Positions 51,982 to 60,359 of a stretch of DNA of 64,000 bases are shown one piece after another; position 1 is the first letter of the stretch, and every line of letters begins with the position of its first letter. This DNA is from Deltaproteobacteria bacterium. GTDB taxonomy: Bacteria; Desulfobacterota; BSN033; WVXP01. A program made the position numbers and the translations under genes. The DNA lies in NCBI GenBank assembly GCA_019308905.1, contig JAFDHF010000011.1, forward strand, positions 46,891 to 110,890. Reading direction: 5' to 3'. The notes beneath the pieces were generated by a model. The model ran no database searches. It was not told where the DNA came from and worked only from the letters and a program-made list of their open reading frames with translations.

Positions 51982-52731
51982 TTGGAAGTACCTGTCCACG
52001 AAGACGAAACCATCGAGTTCCTGCCGGGCAGGGGTTTGAGGTTTATCCAGAAGAAGAGGGGTTACCGCTACTGCCTCGATGCGATACTGCTTGCCTCTTT
52101 CTGCCGCCTGAATGAAGGTCATCGCGTGGTCGATCTGGGCACTGGGAACGCCGTGATCCCGATCCTTCTGGCTGCAAGGGGAATACGGATCAGTATCGTA
52201 GGTGTCGAGGTGCAGGGTGAACTCCTTGATCTGGCCCGGCGCAACGTGCTGATCAACGGCCTGGAGGGGACCGTCACCCTCGTCCACCGGGACGTACGGG
52301 ACCTTGGCGGGAGCCTGGGCAGCAGCTCCTTTGATGTTGCGATCAGCAACCCCCCCTACCGCCGGCTCAAAACGGGCCGGATCAACCCCGACCCCCAAAA
52401 GGCCCTTGCAAGACACGAGATTCTAGGATCCCTCGAGGATATGGCGCGAGCCGCCTCTTCCCTCCTGCGTACCAGGGCACGCTTCTACGTGGTCTATCCG
52501 GCGTCGCGCCTGGCAGACATGCTTTCGATAATGAGGCGGTCAGACCTCGAACCCAAACGTATCCGGCTCGTTCATCCCAGTGCCTCTGAAGAGGCCAAAC
52601 TCGTCCTGGCCGAGGCGGTCAAGGGTGGCCGGGGGGAGCTGAGAGTCCTGGCGCCCCTGATTGTTCACGATCTGGAGGGGAGCTCCACCAGCCAGATCGA
52701 TGAGATTTACAAGACGCTTCAAGAATCATGA
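51982..52731 (+). CDS. tRNA1(Val) adenine-N6 methyltransferase-like protein (TrmN6/YfiC)
   Basis: A 249-residue class I SAM methyltransferase with motif I VVDLGTGNAVIPILLA (about residues 49-64) and the N6-adenine catalytic motif NPPY (SNPPYRR). The conserved lead-in KRGYRYCLDAILLASF matches the TrmN6/YfiC group that methylates A37 of tRNA1(Val); other members modify protein or rRNA. TTG start at 51982 has GGAGAGAAGG in front; a GTG at 51961 is the alternative. It is followed by repeat copy 2. Confidence 0.85.
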   Translation: MEVPVHEDETIEFLPGRGLRFIQKKRGYRYCLDAILLASFCRLNEGHRVVDLGTGNAVIPILLAARGIRISIVGVEVQGELLDLARRNVLINGLEGTVTLVHRDVRDLGGSLGSSSFDVAISNPPYRRLKTGRINPDPQKALARHEILGSLEDMARAASSLLRTRARFYVVYPASRLADMLSIMRRSDLEPKRIRLVHPSASEEAKLVLAEAVKGGRGELRVLAPLIVHDLEGSSTSQIDEIYKTLQES

Positions 52732-52830
52732 GAGAGATCAGGGAAAAGCCCGGAGGCCGGCGGGGAAACCTTCCCGGGGGATTGCCCGTTCGCCCCAGGC
52801 TCCCGGCTTTTCGGGCAGGGAGAATTGCGG

Positions 52831-53080
52831 AGTTCCTGAGTTTTGGGCCGAGGATTCTTGCAAGAGTTTATGACTTCACGATTTTTTTCTGTTTTGGCAG
52901 GAGAACACCCTCGTCCCCTCGCTCCTGAGCTCACGCGGTGACCCTATCAAGGTTCGCGGGTGGGCAGTTCCTGCCCCTTCCCCGCTCTAAAGGCGGGGCT
53001 TTCCCCTCCCCGCTCACCCTTGATGGGTACCCCACCGCTTCCGCAATGTCGCTCGGAGGCAAGGGTGTTCTCCAAAAGTC
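52831..53080 (+). repeat. Intergenic inverted-end repeat, copy 2
   Basis: This 250-bp stretch aligns with the reverse complement of 24827-25236. Its core is bounded by GTTTTGGCAGGAGAACACCC on the left and AAGGGTGTTCTCCAAAAGTC on the right, an imperfect inverted repeat. The middle has a hairpin CCCCGCTCTAAAGGCGGGG, resembling the terminal hairpins of IS200/IS605-type and REP elements. No coding sequence fits inside. A non-autonomous element mobilised in trans by a Y1-type or other transposase is a guess. Confidence 0.7.
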
Positions 53081-53167
53081 AACGGGGAGAATTGTTTTGA
53101 CAATTCCTGGAGAATCCGATATTCTTGATTGAATATTGCAGTAAATTCAAGGAACTATCCAAATCCG

Positions 53168-54139
53168 ATGAATCCTGTTATCCACGATCTTGTCAAAGAC
53201 GACCTGCTACGTGTCGAGGCGGAGTTCAAGAGGAATCTCGATTCCGATGTGAAGCTCATATCAAAGATCGGCGAATACCTTCTCGGCAGCGGCGGCAAAC
53301 GGTTCCGTCCCATGCTCCTGATCCTCGCCACAAAGCTGTGCGGTTACCAGGGAGACCGGCATATCCCCCTGGCGAGCATCATCGAGTTCATCCACACCGC
53401 TTCCCTCCTCCACGACGATGTAGTAGACGATGCGGCCCTCAGGCGGGGCAGCGCTTCGGCCAACTCCGTATGGGGAAGCGAGGCGAGCGTTCTCGTCGGG
53501 GATTTCCTCTTTTCCAAGTCTTTCTCCCTCATGGTGAGAGACGGGGATATCCGTATCCTGCAGGTCCTCTCTGATGCGAGTACCAAGCTCGCCGAAGGTG
53601 AAATCCAGGAACTGATCAAGACGAGCGACCTCTCCCTGGCAGAGGAGGGGTACATCACCATCGTAAACCGGAAAACAGCCGCTCTCATCTCGGCAGCCTG
53701 CCGGATCGGTGCGATCCTCGGCGGCGTGGGCCCGGACAAGGAGGCTGCCATGAGCGATTTCGGCCTCAATCTGGGTATTGCATTTCAACTGGTGGACGAC
53801 ACCCTCGACTACATCTCAGACGAGAAGGAATTCGGCAAGACCATAGGGATCGACCTCAAGGAAGGGAAGGTCACCCTCCCCCTGATCCATACACTCCGAA
53901 AGTGTACGGCCGAGGAGAGAAACAGATTGGAAGAGGCCTTTTTCTCGGATCCCATCACCCAAGAGGATTTCATGTTGGTGGCAGAAATGATCGACAGGCA
54001 CGGGGGGACGGATTACACGGTTGAGAGGGCAAAGTCCTTTGTGGCACGGGCCAAGCAATGCCTTGCCGGCTTCGATCCCTCACCCGCCAAGACGGCGATC
54101 CTGGCCTTGGCGGATTACGTGGTCGAGCGAAAGAACTGA
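53168..54139 (+). CDS. ispB: Polyprenyl diphosphate synthase (octaprenyl type)
   Basis: A 323-residue trans-isoprenyl diphosphate synthase that makes the quinone side chain. The two Asp-rich metal motifs are DDVVDD (residues 83-88) and DDTLD (210-214), with GGKRFRP for IPP binding. The residues before the first motif (small side chains, FIHTASLLH) fit a long-chain product, but chain length cannot be fixed. I chose the ATG at 53168; a TTG at 53129 is in frame and equally possible. It implies a menaquinone- or ubiquinone-type lipid chain. Confidence 0.9.
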   Translation: MNPVIHDLVKDDLLRVEAEFKRNLDSDVKLISKIGEYLLGSGGKRFRPMLLILATKLCGYQGDRHIPLASIIEFIHTASLLHDDVVDDAALRRGSASANSVWGSEASVLVGDFLFSKSFSLMVRDGDIRILQVLSDASTKLAEGEIQELIKTSDLSLAEEGYITIVNRKTAALISAACRIGAILGGVGPDKEAAMSDFGLNLGIAFQLVDDTLDYISDEKEFGKTIGIDLKEGKVTLPLIHTLRKCTAEERNRLEEAFFSDPITQEDFMLVAEMIDRHGGTDYTVERAKSFVARAKQCLAGFDPSPAKTAILALADYVVERKN

Positions 54140-54284
54140 CCCGGGTGGGAGACCACCGGTCTCTCACACGGCCCTGTCGATCCAGACGGCCGCACCGTTT
54201 CGCCGGCGCACACGAGTGACAAGCCCGACGGGGGCTGCGGGCTCCGAGATCACCGGAGAAAAAAACCGGCTCCCTGAAAGATCA

Positions 54285-55022
54285 ATGATCCAGCCAAAAA
54301 GAAACAGAGCAAGAAGACGACTCTCTCTTATCGGCTTGGTCCTTCTCCTCATTCCATTCCTCGCCAGAGCCGAGGACCCCTCCCTGGCCCGGGCCAGGCA
54401 TCTCATGGTGGAAAGGGATCTGAAGGGCAGGGACATCACAGATCCCCGAGTCCTGGCCGCTATGGAGAAGGTCCCGCGCCACCGCTTCGTTTCCAAGAAG
54501 CTGTGGCCAGCGGCCTACAGGGACCACCCCCTGCCAATTGCCGAAGGCCAGACCATTTCCCAGCCCTATGTCGTTGCCCTCATGACCCAATCGGTCAGGG
54601 TGAAACCCGGAGATCGTGTCCTGGAAATAGGAACCGGCTCCGGGTATCAGGCCGCCGTCCTGGCCGAACTGACCCCGGAGGTCTACTCCATCGAGATCCG
54701 CAAGGGGTTGGCCGAGAAGGCAAAGGCCGTGCTGGAGGAGTTGGGTTACGTGAATGTAAAGGTCAAACACGGTGACGGGTACTTTGGGTGGAAGCGCTAC
54801 GCCCCCTTTGACGCCATTTTGGTCACCTGTGCGGCCAACCACATCCCGCCCCCCCTCATAGAGCAACTGCGAGTGGGAGGCCGGCTGATCATCCCGGTGG
54901 GAAGCACCACTTACTGGCAGACCCTCACCCTGGTGGAGAAGAAACCCGATGGCCTAGCCGTCCGACACCTGGGGAGTGTCAGCTTCGTCCCCATGATAGG
55001 TGAGGCCCGGAAAGGAAAATGA
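54285..55022 (+). CDS. pcm: Protein-L-isoaspartate O-methyltransferase with signal peptide
   Basis: A 245-residue PCM-type methyltransferase that repairs isoaspartyl residues. It has [18 protein letters not shown] (SAM motif I), [17 protein letters not shown] and the [15 protein letters not shown] core. Its first 29 residues (basic RNRARRR, then [20 protein letters not shown]) look like a cleavable signal peptide, so the mature enzyme may act in the periplasm, where SAM is not known to be available. The 3' end overlaps the convergent next gene by 69 nt. Confidence 0.9.
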   Translation: MIQPKRNRARRRLSLIGLVLLLIPFLARAEDPSLARARHLMVERDLKGRDITDPRVLAAMEKVPRHRFVSKKLWPAAYRDHPLPIAEGQTISQPYVVALMTQSVRVKPGDRVLEIGTGSGYQAAVLAELTPEVYSIEIRKGLAEKAKAVLEELGYVNVKVKHGDGYFGWKRYAPFDAILVTCAANHIPPPLIEQLRVGGRLIIPVGSTTYWQTLTLVEKKPDGLAVRHLGSVSFVPMIGEARKGK

Positions 55023-57428
55023 GACGACCCCTCCTACAAGATAGACCGTTCCCGCCGCCGTGAAGACCCCTGAAAAGCCTACCACCAGTGCCAAGGCAGC
55101 GGAAAGGACGGCACCGATTACGGAAAAGCAGCCATTGGCACACCAGGCCCAGGCAATAACGGGCGGGTCGGTCCTTTTCAAAAGCCTGACACCCAGGGGG
55201 AAGGGCATCCCCATAACCAGACCAAGAGGCGTGACCAGCAAGAGGGCAATGGCCACACGAATCCCGATTCCGAACCCGAGGAAGCGGTCCACCGCCGGGG
55301 GGAGGATCAAGAGATACCCCCAGATCAGAAGACCTACAACGAAACAGATTGCCGACAGGAAAGCTCTCAACCTACGATCCGCCACCCTTTGGGATAGGAG
55401 GCTCCCGATGCCGGATGATACCAACAGTCCGGAAGTGACCGTGGCCATTGCATAGACAGGATGGTCGAGAAAGAGAATCAATTTCTGAATCAGGACGATC
55501 TCCGCCAGCATGTAACCCAACCCCAGAGAGGCGAAGTAGGCAAGGACCGAGGCCCGGCCACTGCGTCTTCCTTTTGAATTGCTTCGCTTTCTCAGGAGGA
55601 GCGGCAATAGAATGAGGAGGGCAGAGGCGGCAATCGACTCCACCAGAACAACCGGGACCAGGTACCCCCCCTCCAGAAAGGGCTGCCATTTCTCGTGGAT
55701 CGCCCTGTAAAGGGGAACCATCTTCTGCCATCTGAAGAAGTTGAAAAAAAAGGGGTCGTCGTCTGTAACAGGCCTCAAGTCAAAGAGATACTCCCGGAAA
55801 AGACGCTTCCTGGTTTCCTCGGAAAGGAGACTCCGAACCATTTCGAAGTAGATGGGGCGGGAGAATCGATTGAACCTGTTGGCATCAACCTCCTCTATGC
55901 CGGGGAAGTAGACCGTGTCGAACCTCTCCCTTTCACAAAAATCCTTCACCCTCTGGATGTCCCTCCGGGAGAAAGGGGTCCTTTTCAATAGGAGGGTAAA
56001 AGTACCCCAGCTCCGGATTGCGGTCAGGTGGAGTTCCGGCCCGGGAACCCCGATCCTGGCAAGGGCCGCCAAGACGAGTTGAACCAGCCTTATCTCCTGC
56101 CTGGGAGGGGGCAGCAGATACTGGGTAACCGAGAAAATCCCCTCCGGTTTCAAGTGGTTGAAGGCGTCTATTACGGCCTCCACCGTGAACATGTAGCTCT
56201 CCCGAATCCCCCCTATTCCAGTCGACGACGCTCCGAGGCTGCTGAGGGGTGAGTACTGGATCAGGTCATAGGAGAGCCCGGTCTGCCTGAGAAAACTCCG
56301 GCCGCTCTTCACGGAAGCAACCACCCTGGGATCCCTGAATAGATGGCCACCGAAGGCCCCATAATCTTCGGAGACCATCTCAAGCACAAGGGGATTGTCG
56401 AAGACCGCGTCGATTCTCTTGGCTCCCATGACCAAGCCCATCAGTACATCGAGCCCACCTCCGGGGTCAATCACCAGAACCCGGTCCCTCTCTCCTATCC
56501 AGTAGGCAAGGGACCCGGGCAGATGAGAGACAAAAGCCACAGGAGCCTTTCGGCCGTCGTAGCGGGTGATGGCCGTCATGTTGTCCCCGTCGACGGCCAC
56601 CCCGAGCTGTGGGGGGAGAGGTTTCTGAAAACCGAGGCTCAGTCCTGGAGCGAATCGAACTGCAGGACTCTCGACCACATCGACCCGCGAGAAGGCGTTC
56701 CATCTGGTCTCGAGGATCCTGGCCGCGGGGTGCCAGAGGGCCACCTTGAGACTCTTGTAAGGCGAGATCCTCGTCTCGAGCACGCCCGGTTTCATCCACA
56801 GCAACAGGGCCATGGACGCCAGCACCACTGAAGAAACAATCGTGGTCCACCGGCGGGAGAGACTCCTCAACCCGAAGATCAACCCTCCCAGTCCAGCTAT
56901 CATGGCAGGGACGACAACCGCCCCCTGCCCGCCAAACCGGTCGAAGAGAACGAGAATCAAGAGAGCCCCGCCCCCTGCTCCGGCAAGATCGAAGAAGTAA
57001 ATCGTCCCCGCTTCCTCGGCGAGATAGACGAGGGCAGCCGAGACGCAGAGGCCGGAAAAGAAAAAGGGGAGGCTCAACAAGAGGTAGTCAGCGAGCAGGT
57101 ATAGAAGCTGAAAACGATCCCAGGACATACGGAAGGGGTCAAAGGGGATGTTGTTCGCCCCCGCATATGCCCCCACACAGGTTATGGAAAAAAGCATGGC
57201 CGAGAAGGCCAACAATCGGGCCGGTCCTTTGCGGAGAAGAGACGGAAAGACAGTCAGAAAAGAGCCGCTCGCCCCGTATCCGAGCAGGGCCAGGCTTACC
57301 ACCATGAAGGCGAAATGGTGGGAGAGGGCTACCGAGAAGAGCCGGCTCAAGACGAGTTCAAAGGAGAGAGCCGCAAGAGAAACCAGGAAAACGCCCGCAC
57401 ACATGGAGAGGCGTGTTCCTTCCTTCAT
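54954..57428 (-). CDS. Membrane spermidine-synthase-like protein
   Basis: An 824-residue protein with an N-terminal block of about seven membrane helices, a central soluble Rossmann-type domain resembling spermidine synthase (residues about 230-560; [16 protein letters not shown] in place of the SAM/dcSAM motif), and a C-terminal block of about six helices. Such fused proteins are widespread and of unknown role. In the central domain the usual acidic active-site pattern of true spermidine synthases is not evident, so polyamine synthesis is doubtful. The gene runs 69 nt into the end of the convergent pcm gene. Confidence 0.8.
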   Translation of the reverse strand: MKEGTRLSMCAGVFLVSLAALSFELVLSRLFSVALSHHFAFMVVSLALLGYGASGSFLTVFPSLLRKGPARLLAFSAMLFSITCVGAYAGANNIPFDPFRMSWDRFQLLYLLADYLLLSLPFFFSGLCVSAALVYLAEEAGTIYFFDLAGAGGGALLILVLFDRFGGQGAVVVPAMIAGLGGLIFGLRSLSRRWTTIVSSVVLASMALLLWMKPGVLETRISPYKSLKVALWHPAARILETRWNAFSRVDVVESPAVRFAPGLSLGFQKPLPPQLGVAVDGDNMTAITRYDGRKAPVAFVSHLPGSLAYWIGERDRVLVIDPGGGLDVLMGLVMGAKRIDAVFDNPLVLEMVSEDYGAFGGHLFRDPRVVASVKSGRSFLRQTGLSYDLIQYSPLSSLGASSTGIGGIRESYMFTVEAVIDAFNHLKPEGIFSVTQYLLPPPRQEIRLVQLVLAALARIGVPGPELHLTAIRSWGTFTLLLKRTPFSRRDIQRVKDFCERERFDTVYFPGIEEVDANRFNRFSRPIYFEMVRSLLSEETRKRLFREYLFDLRPVTDDDPFFFNFFRWQKMVPLYRAIHEKWQPFLEGGYLVPVVLVESIAASALLILLPLLLRKRSNSKGRRSGRASVLAYFASLGLGYMLAEIVLIQKLILFLDHPVYAMATVTSGLLVSSGIGSLLSQRVADRRLRAFLSAICFVVGLLIWGYLLILPPAVDRFLGFGIGIRVAIALLLVTPLGLVMGMPFPLGVRLLKRTDPPVIAWAWCANGCFSVIGAVLSAALALVVGFSGVFTAAGTVYLVGGVVSFSFPGLTYHGDEADTPQVSDG

Positions 57429-57550
57429 GACGAGATCCCCAGGGGACTTCCGGATTCAAGACCCTGTCACCAGAGAAAAACAGATTGCGAGAGACTCGGG
57501 GATTTCAGACAAAGCCCTGCCAGCAAGGCACCCGCGGTGATGCCCGGCAG

Positions 57551-57703
57551 TCACCCTCCCTGGTCCTTTTTGTCCGGCTTCTCTTCCTTCTCTTTGTAAA
57601 GGGCCACGACACTCACCACCTCGATTCCCGCCCCCTTGAGGGCTTTCCGAACCTCGCCCTCCGTCGTGTCTCTCACCTTCACAATCAGATTCAGCTTTCC
57701 CAT
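57551..57703 (-). CDS. Small protein of unknown function (50 residues)
   Basis: A short open frame with ATG at 57703 and a GGAG site 10 nt upstream. It reads MGKLNLIVKVRDTTEGEVRK, then KALKGAGIEVVSVVALYKE and a Lys/Glu-rich tail, a plausible beta-alpha-beta unit like half a ferredoxin-type domain. It lies between the J/HTH gene (50 nt upstream) and the membrane spermidine-synthase-like gene on the same strand, so co-transcription is likely. Not recognised as a named family. Confidence 0.5.
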   Translation of the reverse strand: MGKLNLIVKVRDTTEGEVRKALKGAGIEVVSVVALYKEKEEKPDKKDQGG

Positions 57704-57753
57704 GGTGCTGCTTCTCCACTCCCCGGGCCCGGCTCGCTTCTGCTTTCGCGCTT

Positions 57754-58413
57754 CTAGCCGGAACCCGGATTCATGTCCCTGTCTTCCCGCTCCCGTTCAT
57801 AATACCGCTTCACATAATCCTCGACGACCCGGAGGGCATCCAGGCCGAGGTACCGGGCATATTCCCTGATAAAGCCCTTCAGATAGACCAGGGCCGGAAG
57901 GCGACCGTAGTTCTCCTCCTCGATCAGGCGGAGGTTTGTACCGCTTATCTTGGTCCGCCTCGAGATCTCATTGAGATCGATTCCGAGGGTTTCCCGGATT
58001 CTTCTAAGAGCCGGCCCGCTGTACTCGAACCCTTCCTCGGAAATTATCCCTTCGATCTTCTCCCGCTCGTCTTGCCCCGGACGCTCCTGGCCGCCCGGGT
58101 TGACATGATTCGCCGAACGCAGCAGATCGCCGTCAATGAGGGACCCTCCCCCTGCCCTCCCCTCTCCCTCGACACGGCCGATGAGCTTGTCGTACTCCCG
58201 CCGGGTCCTGTCGTTGCCGATCGTTTCATATGCCTTGTCGATGAGCCTGGACACCTCCCGAATCTCGTCCTCCTCCAGGAGCGAATAGACGGCAATCGAG
58301 TCACGGCTGTAGGTCTTCTTTGCCCGCTCATAGGCCTCTCGGATCTCACTCTGACTCGCCCGAGGATCGACTTCGAGGATTTCGTAATAGTTCAGGTTTT
58401 CGAGACGCTTCAC
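57754..58413 (-). CDS. J-like domain / RodZ-type HTH fusion protein
   Basis: A 219-residue protein with two domains. Residues 8-78 resemble a J domain (NYYEILEVDPRASQSEIREAYERAKK, ending RREYDKLIG), but the HPD tripeptide needed to stimulate Hsp70 is absent; the loop reads YSRDS. Residues 137-205 match the RodZ N-terminal helix-turn-helix (IRETLGIDLNEISRRTKISG, then YGRLPALVYLKGFIREYARYLGLD), which in RodZ binds MreB. No membrane helix follows. It starts 5 nt after the MinD-like gene, so the two probably work together in polarity or cell-shape control. Confidence 0.8.
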   Translation of the reverse strand: MKRLENLNYYEILEVDPRASQSEIREAYERAKKTYSRDSIAVYSLLEEDEIREVSRLIDKAYETIGNDRTRREYDKLIGRVEGEGRAGGGSLIDGDLLRSANHVNPGGQERPGQDEREKIEGIISEEGFEYSGPALRRIRETLGIDLNEISRRTKISGTNLRLIEEENYGRLPALVYLKGFIREYARYLGLDALRVVEDYVKRYYEREREDRDMNPGSG

Positions 58414-58418
58414 GGCTG

Positions 58419-59369
58419 CTACCCAGAGGCGGCTTGCTCTTGCCTTATGAGCCTGTTTGTGATCTCAGCGATGCACCTCGACGCCCTCGCATAGGGCCGT
58501 TCCAGTACGATGGGCTTTCTCCGTTGCACCGACTCCCATACCTCGTTGTCGTAGGCGACGTAGCCGAAATAGTCGAGATGGATCCCGAAGAAACGGAGGC
58601 AGGAACTCCTCATGGAAAATCCGACCTCCATATCCCCTTTGGTTCTCACCTGGTTGAGGATAAGCTTCGGCCTGAACCTCTCCATCTCGCCTTTGAGCCT
58701 CCGGCCCATCTCCTCATCGATCCCCTCGACCGCTTCGACCAGATCGAGAGGTGTCCTGATCTTCCTCTCGCTTCTCTGATCCATGGCAGTTTCGAGGATT
58801 CGGCGGGCGTCCTGGTGGCGGGTGAGCCTTCTCACCTTCCGGTAGAAAGCGCTCTTGATGAACCGGTAGGCGTTCTCCACCGAGGTGGGCTCAGGGGTGA
58901 TCACCAGCATGCCTCCATCGGAGATGAGAAAGAAGTCGAGAACATTGAAGGAGTTTCCCGCCCCGAGATCGACTATGACATAGTCGGCCTTGAGGTTCTG
59001 AATGTGCCGGATGATCTTGAGCTTCTGATGGACCTTTGCGTTTGCGGCGTTCAGAACGTCCCGTGCCCCGATAACCAACCCCAGATTGGGCACCTCGGTC
59101 CTTACGATCACTTCCTCGATACTATTGATCCGCCCGTTGATGAAATCGTCCAGGGTAGCCACGGGGAGGGACAACCCCAGAAGGGTATGCAGATTGGCTC
59201 CTCCCAGGTCCGTATCCACCATGATAACCGCCCGGCCTCGCCTCGAAAGGCTTACACCGAGATTGGCCGCCACGAAACTCTTACCGCTCCCTCCCTTGCC
59301 TCCTCCCACGGCAAGAATCTCGGTCCTCCTCGAGACCCCGGTGGAATGACTCGTCACTTCATTGGGCAA
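58419..59369 (-). CDS. MinD/ParA-like ATPase (FlhG group)
   Basis: A 316-residue deviant-Walker ATPase with the motif GGKGGSGKSF (residues 22-31), the switch VDTDLGGANLHTLLG, and DYVIVDLGAGNSFN. Relatives (FlhG/MinD) set the position or number of flagella, pili or other polar machines. The start is a TTG at 59369 with GAGGAGAG 7 nt upstream. It directly precedes the J-like/RodZ-HTH gene; no flagellar genes are in the window. A C-terminal amphipathic membrane helix like that of MinD is not obvious. Confidence 0.87.
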   Translation of the reverse strand: MPNEVTSHSTGVSRRTEILAVGGGKGGSGKSFVAANLGVSLSRRGRAVIMVDTDLGGANLHTLLGLSLPVATLDDFINGRINSIEEVIVRTEVPNLGLVIGARDVLNAANAKVHQKLKIIRHIQNLKADYVIVDLGAGNSFNVLDFFLISDGGMLVITPEPTSVENAYRFIKSAFYRKVRRLTRHQDARRILETAMDQRSERKIRTPLDLVEAVEGIDEEMGRRLKGEMERFRPKLILNQVRTKGDMEVGFSMRSSCLRFFGIHLDYFGYVAYDNEVWESVQRRKPIVLERPYARASRCIAEITNRLIRQEQAASG

Positions 59370-59447
59370 CCGCGACTCTCCTCTTCAAGAAAGTGAGCCT
59401 TCTGCCTCTCCCCGGGAGCAATGAATGGGGTTTCCCCTCGGCCCTGA

Positions 59448-60245
59448 CTAGGCCTCGAGCCGTCCCTCCCTGTAGGCCTTCAGATAGCCTGCACAGTAGG
59501 CGTCAACCCCAAGCAGCGTCTCCGCAGTCAGGATGTCGGCCATCATTTTCCGGTCCAGAGGATCGATGATCAGCGAGTCGAGTCCCATGGCCATGGCCAT
59601 AACGGCAAAAATCTGGTTGAGCTGCTTCCTCAGGGGAAGCCCATAGGAGATATTGCTCAAACCACATATGGTGTGAACCCCCTCGTGGCCCTCCATGATC
59701 CGCCTCACAGCCCGGAGAAACTCGATGCCGAAGCTCGAATCTGTGCTCACCGCCATGACAAGGGGATCGACATAGATGTCGTCCAAAGGGATGCCTGCCT
59801 GAGTCAGTTTCTCTATCAGTTGCGTAGCCACATCGAACCGCTCACCGGCCGTCTTCGGCATACCCTTGTCGGTCATGCACAGGGCCACGACTTTTGCCTT
59901 GTACTTCCCCACCAGAGGCAAAATCTCCTCGAACCGTTTCTGCTCCAAAGAGATCGAATTGATCATGGGCTGCCCCTTGTGAACTGCAAGAGCCGCTTCA
60001 ATGGCCTTTGGATCCGGGCTGTCCAGACAGAGGGGGACATCGATCCTCGCCTGTATGGTCTCCACGAGCCAGGGGAGATACTCGACCTCCTTGTTCACGA
60101 AGACCCCTGCATTCACGTCCACCAGATGGGCTCCTGCCTTGACCTGATCCTCGGCCTCCTTGACTATGAAATCCGCATCTCTGTTCTCGATGGCCGGTTT
60201 GATCGCCTTTCGACTCGCATTGATACGTTCACCTACGATAAGCAT
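59448..60245 (-). CDS. Pterin-binding methyltransferase (MtrH/AcsE type)
   Basis: A 265-residue dihydropteroate-synthase-fold protein of the methyltetrahydrofolate:corrinoid methyltransferase group. VGERINAS at the start, AGAHLVDVNAG and CLDSPDPKAIEAAL are the pterin-site strands. It moves a methyl group between a corrinoid protein and tetrahydrofolate. With the MttB-like protein upstream it would form the two ends of a demethylation route; the corrinoid protein between them is not seen here and may lie beyond the right edge. ATG at 60245 preceded by AAGGAG. Confidence 0.87.
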   Translation of the reverse strand: MLIVGERINASRKAIKPAIENRDADFIVKEAEDQVKAGAHLVDVNAGVFVNKEVEYLPWLVETIQARIDVPLCLDSPDPKAIEAALAVHKGQPMINSISLEQKRFEEILPLVGKYKAKVVALCMTDKGMPKTAGERFDVATQLIEKLTQAGIPLDDIYVDPLVMAVSTDSSFGIEFLRAVRRIMEGHEGVHTICGLSNISYGLPLRKQLNQIFAVMAMAMGLDSLIIDPLDRKMMADILTAETLLGVDAYCAGYLKAYREGRLEA

Positions 60246-60359
60246 GAGCAACTCCTTCCCATAGATTTGATTCGAGAGTCCCCCCGGTCCGTTCGGCCGA
60301 TGGATCAGAGGGGACAGCCCCGTCGCGCCATCCGCTGAGACACGACTTCTCGGGCCATA

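Noticed and set aside
52880..52895. Intrinsic terminator at the T-run after the trmN6-like gene
   Set aside because: The seven T residues are not preceded by a stable GC hairpin and belong to repeat copy 2, where copy 1 has the same tract in a different context.
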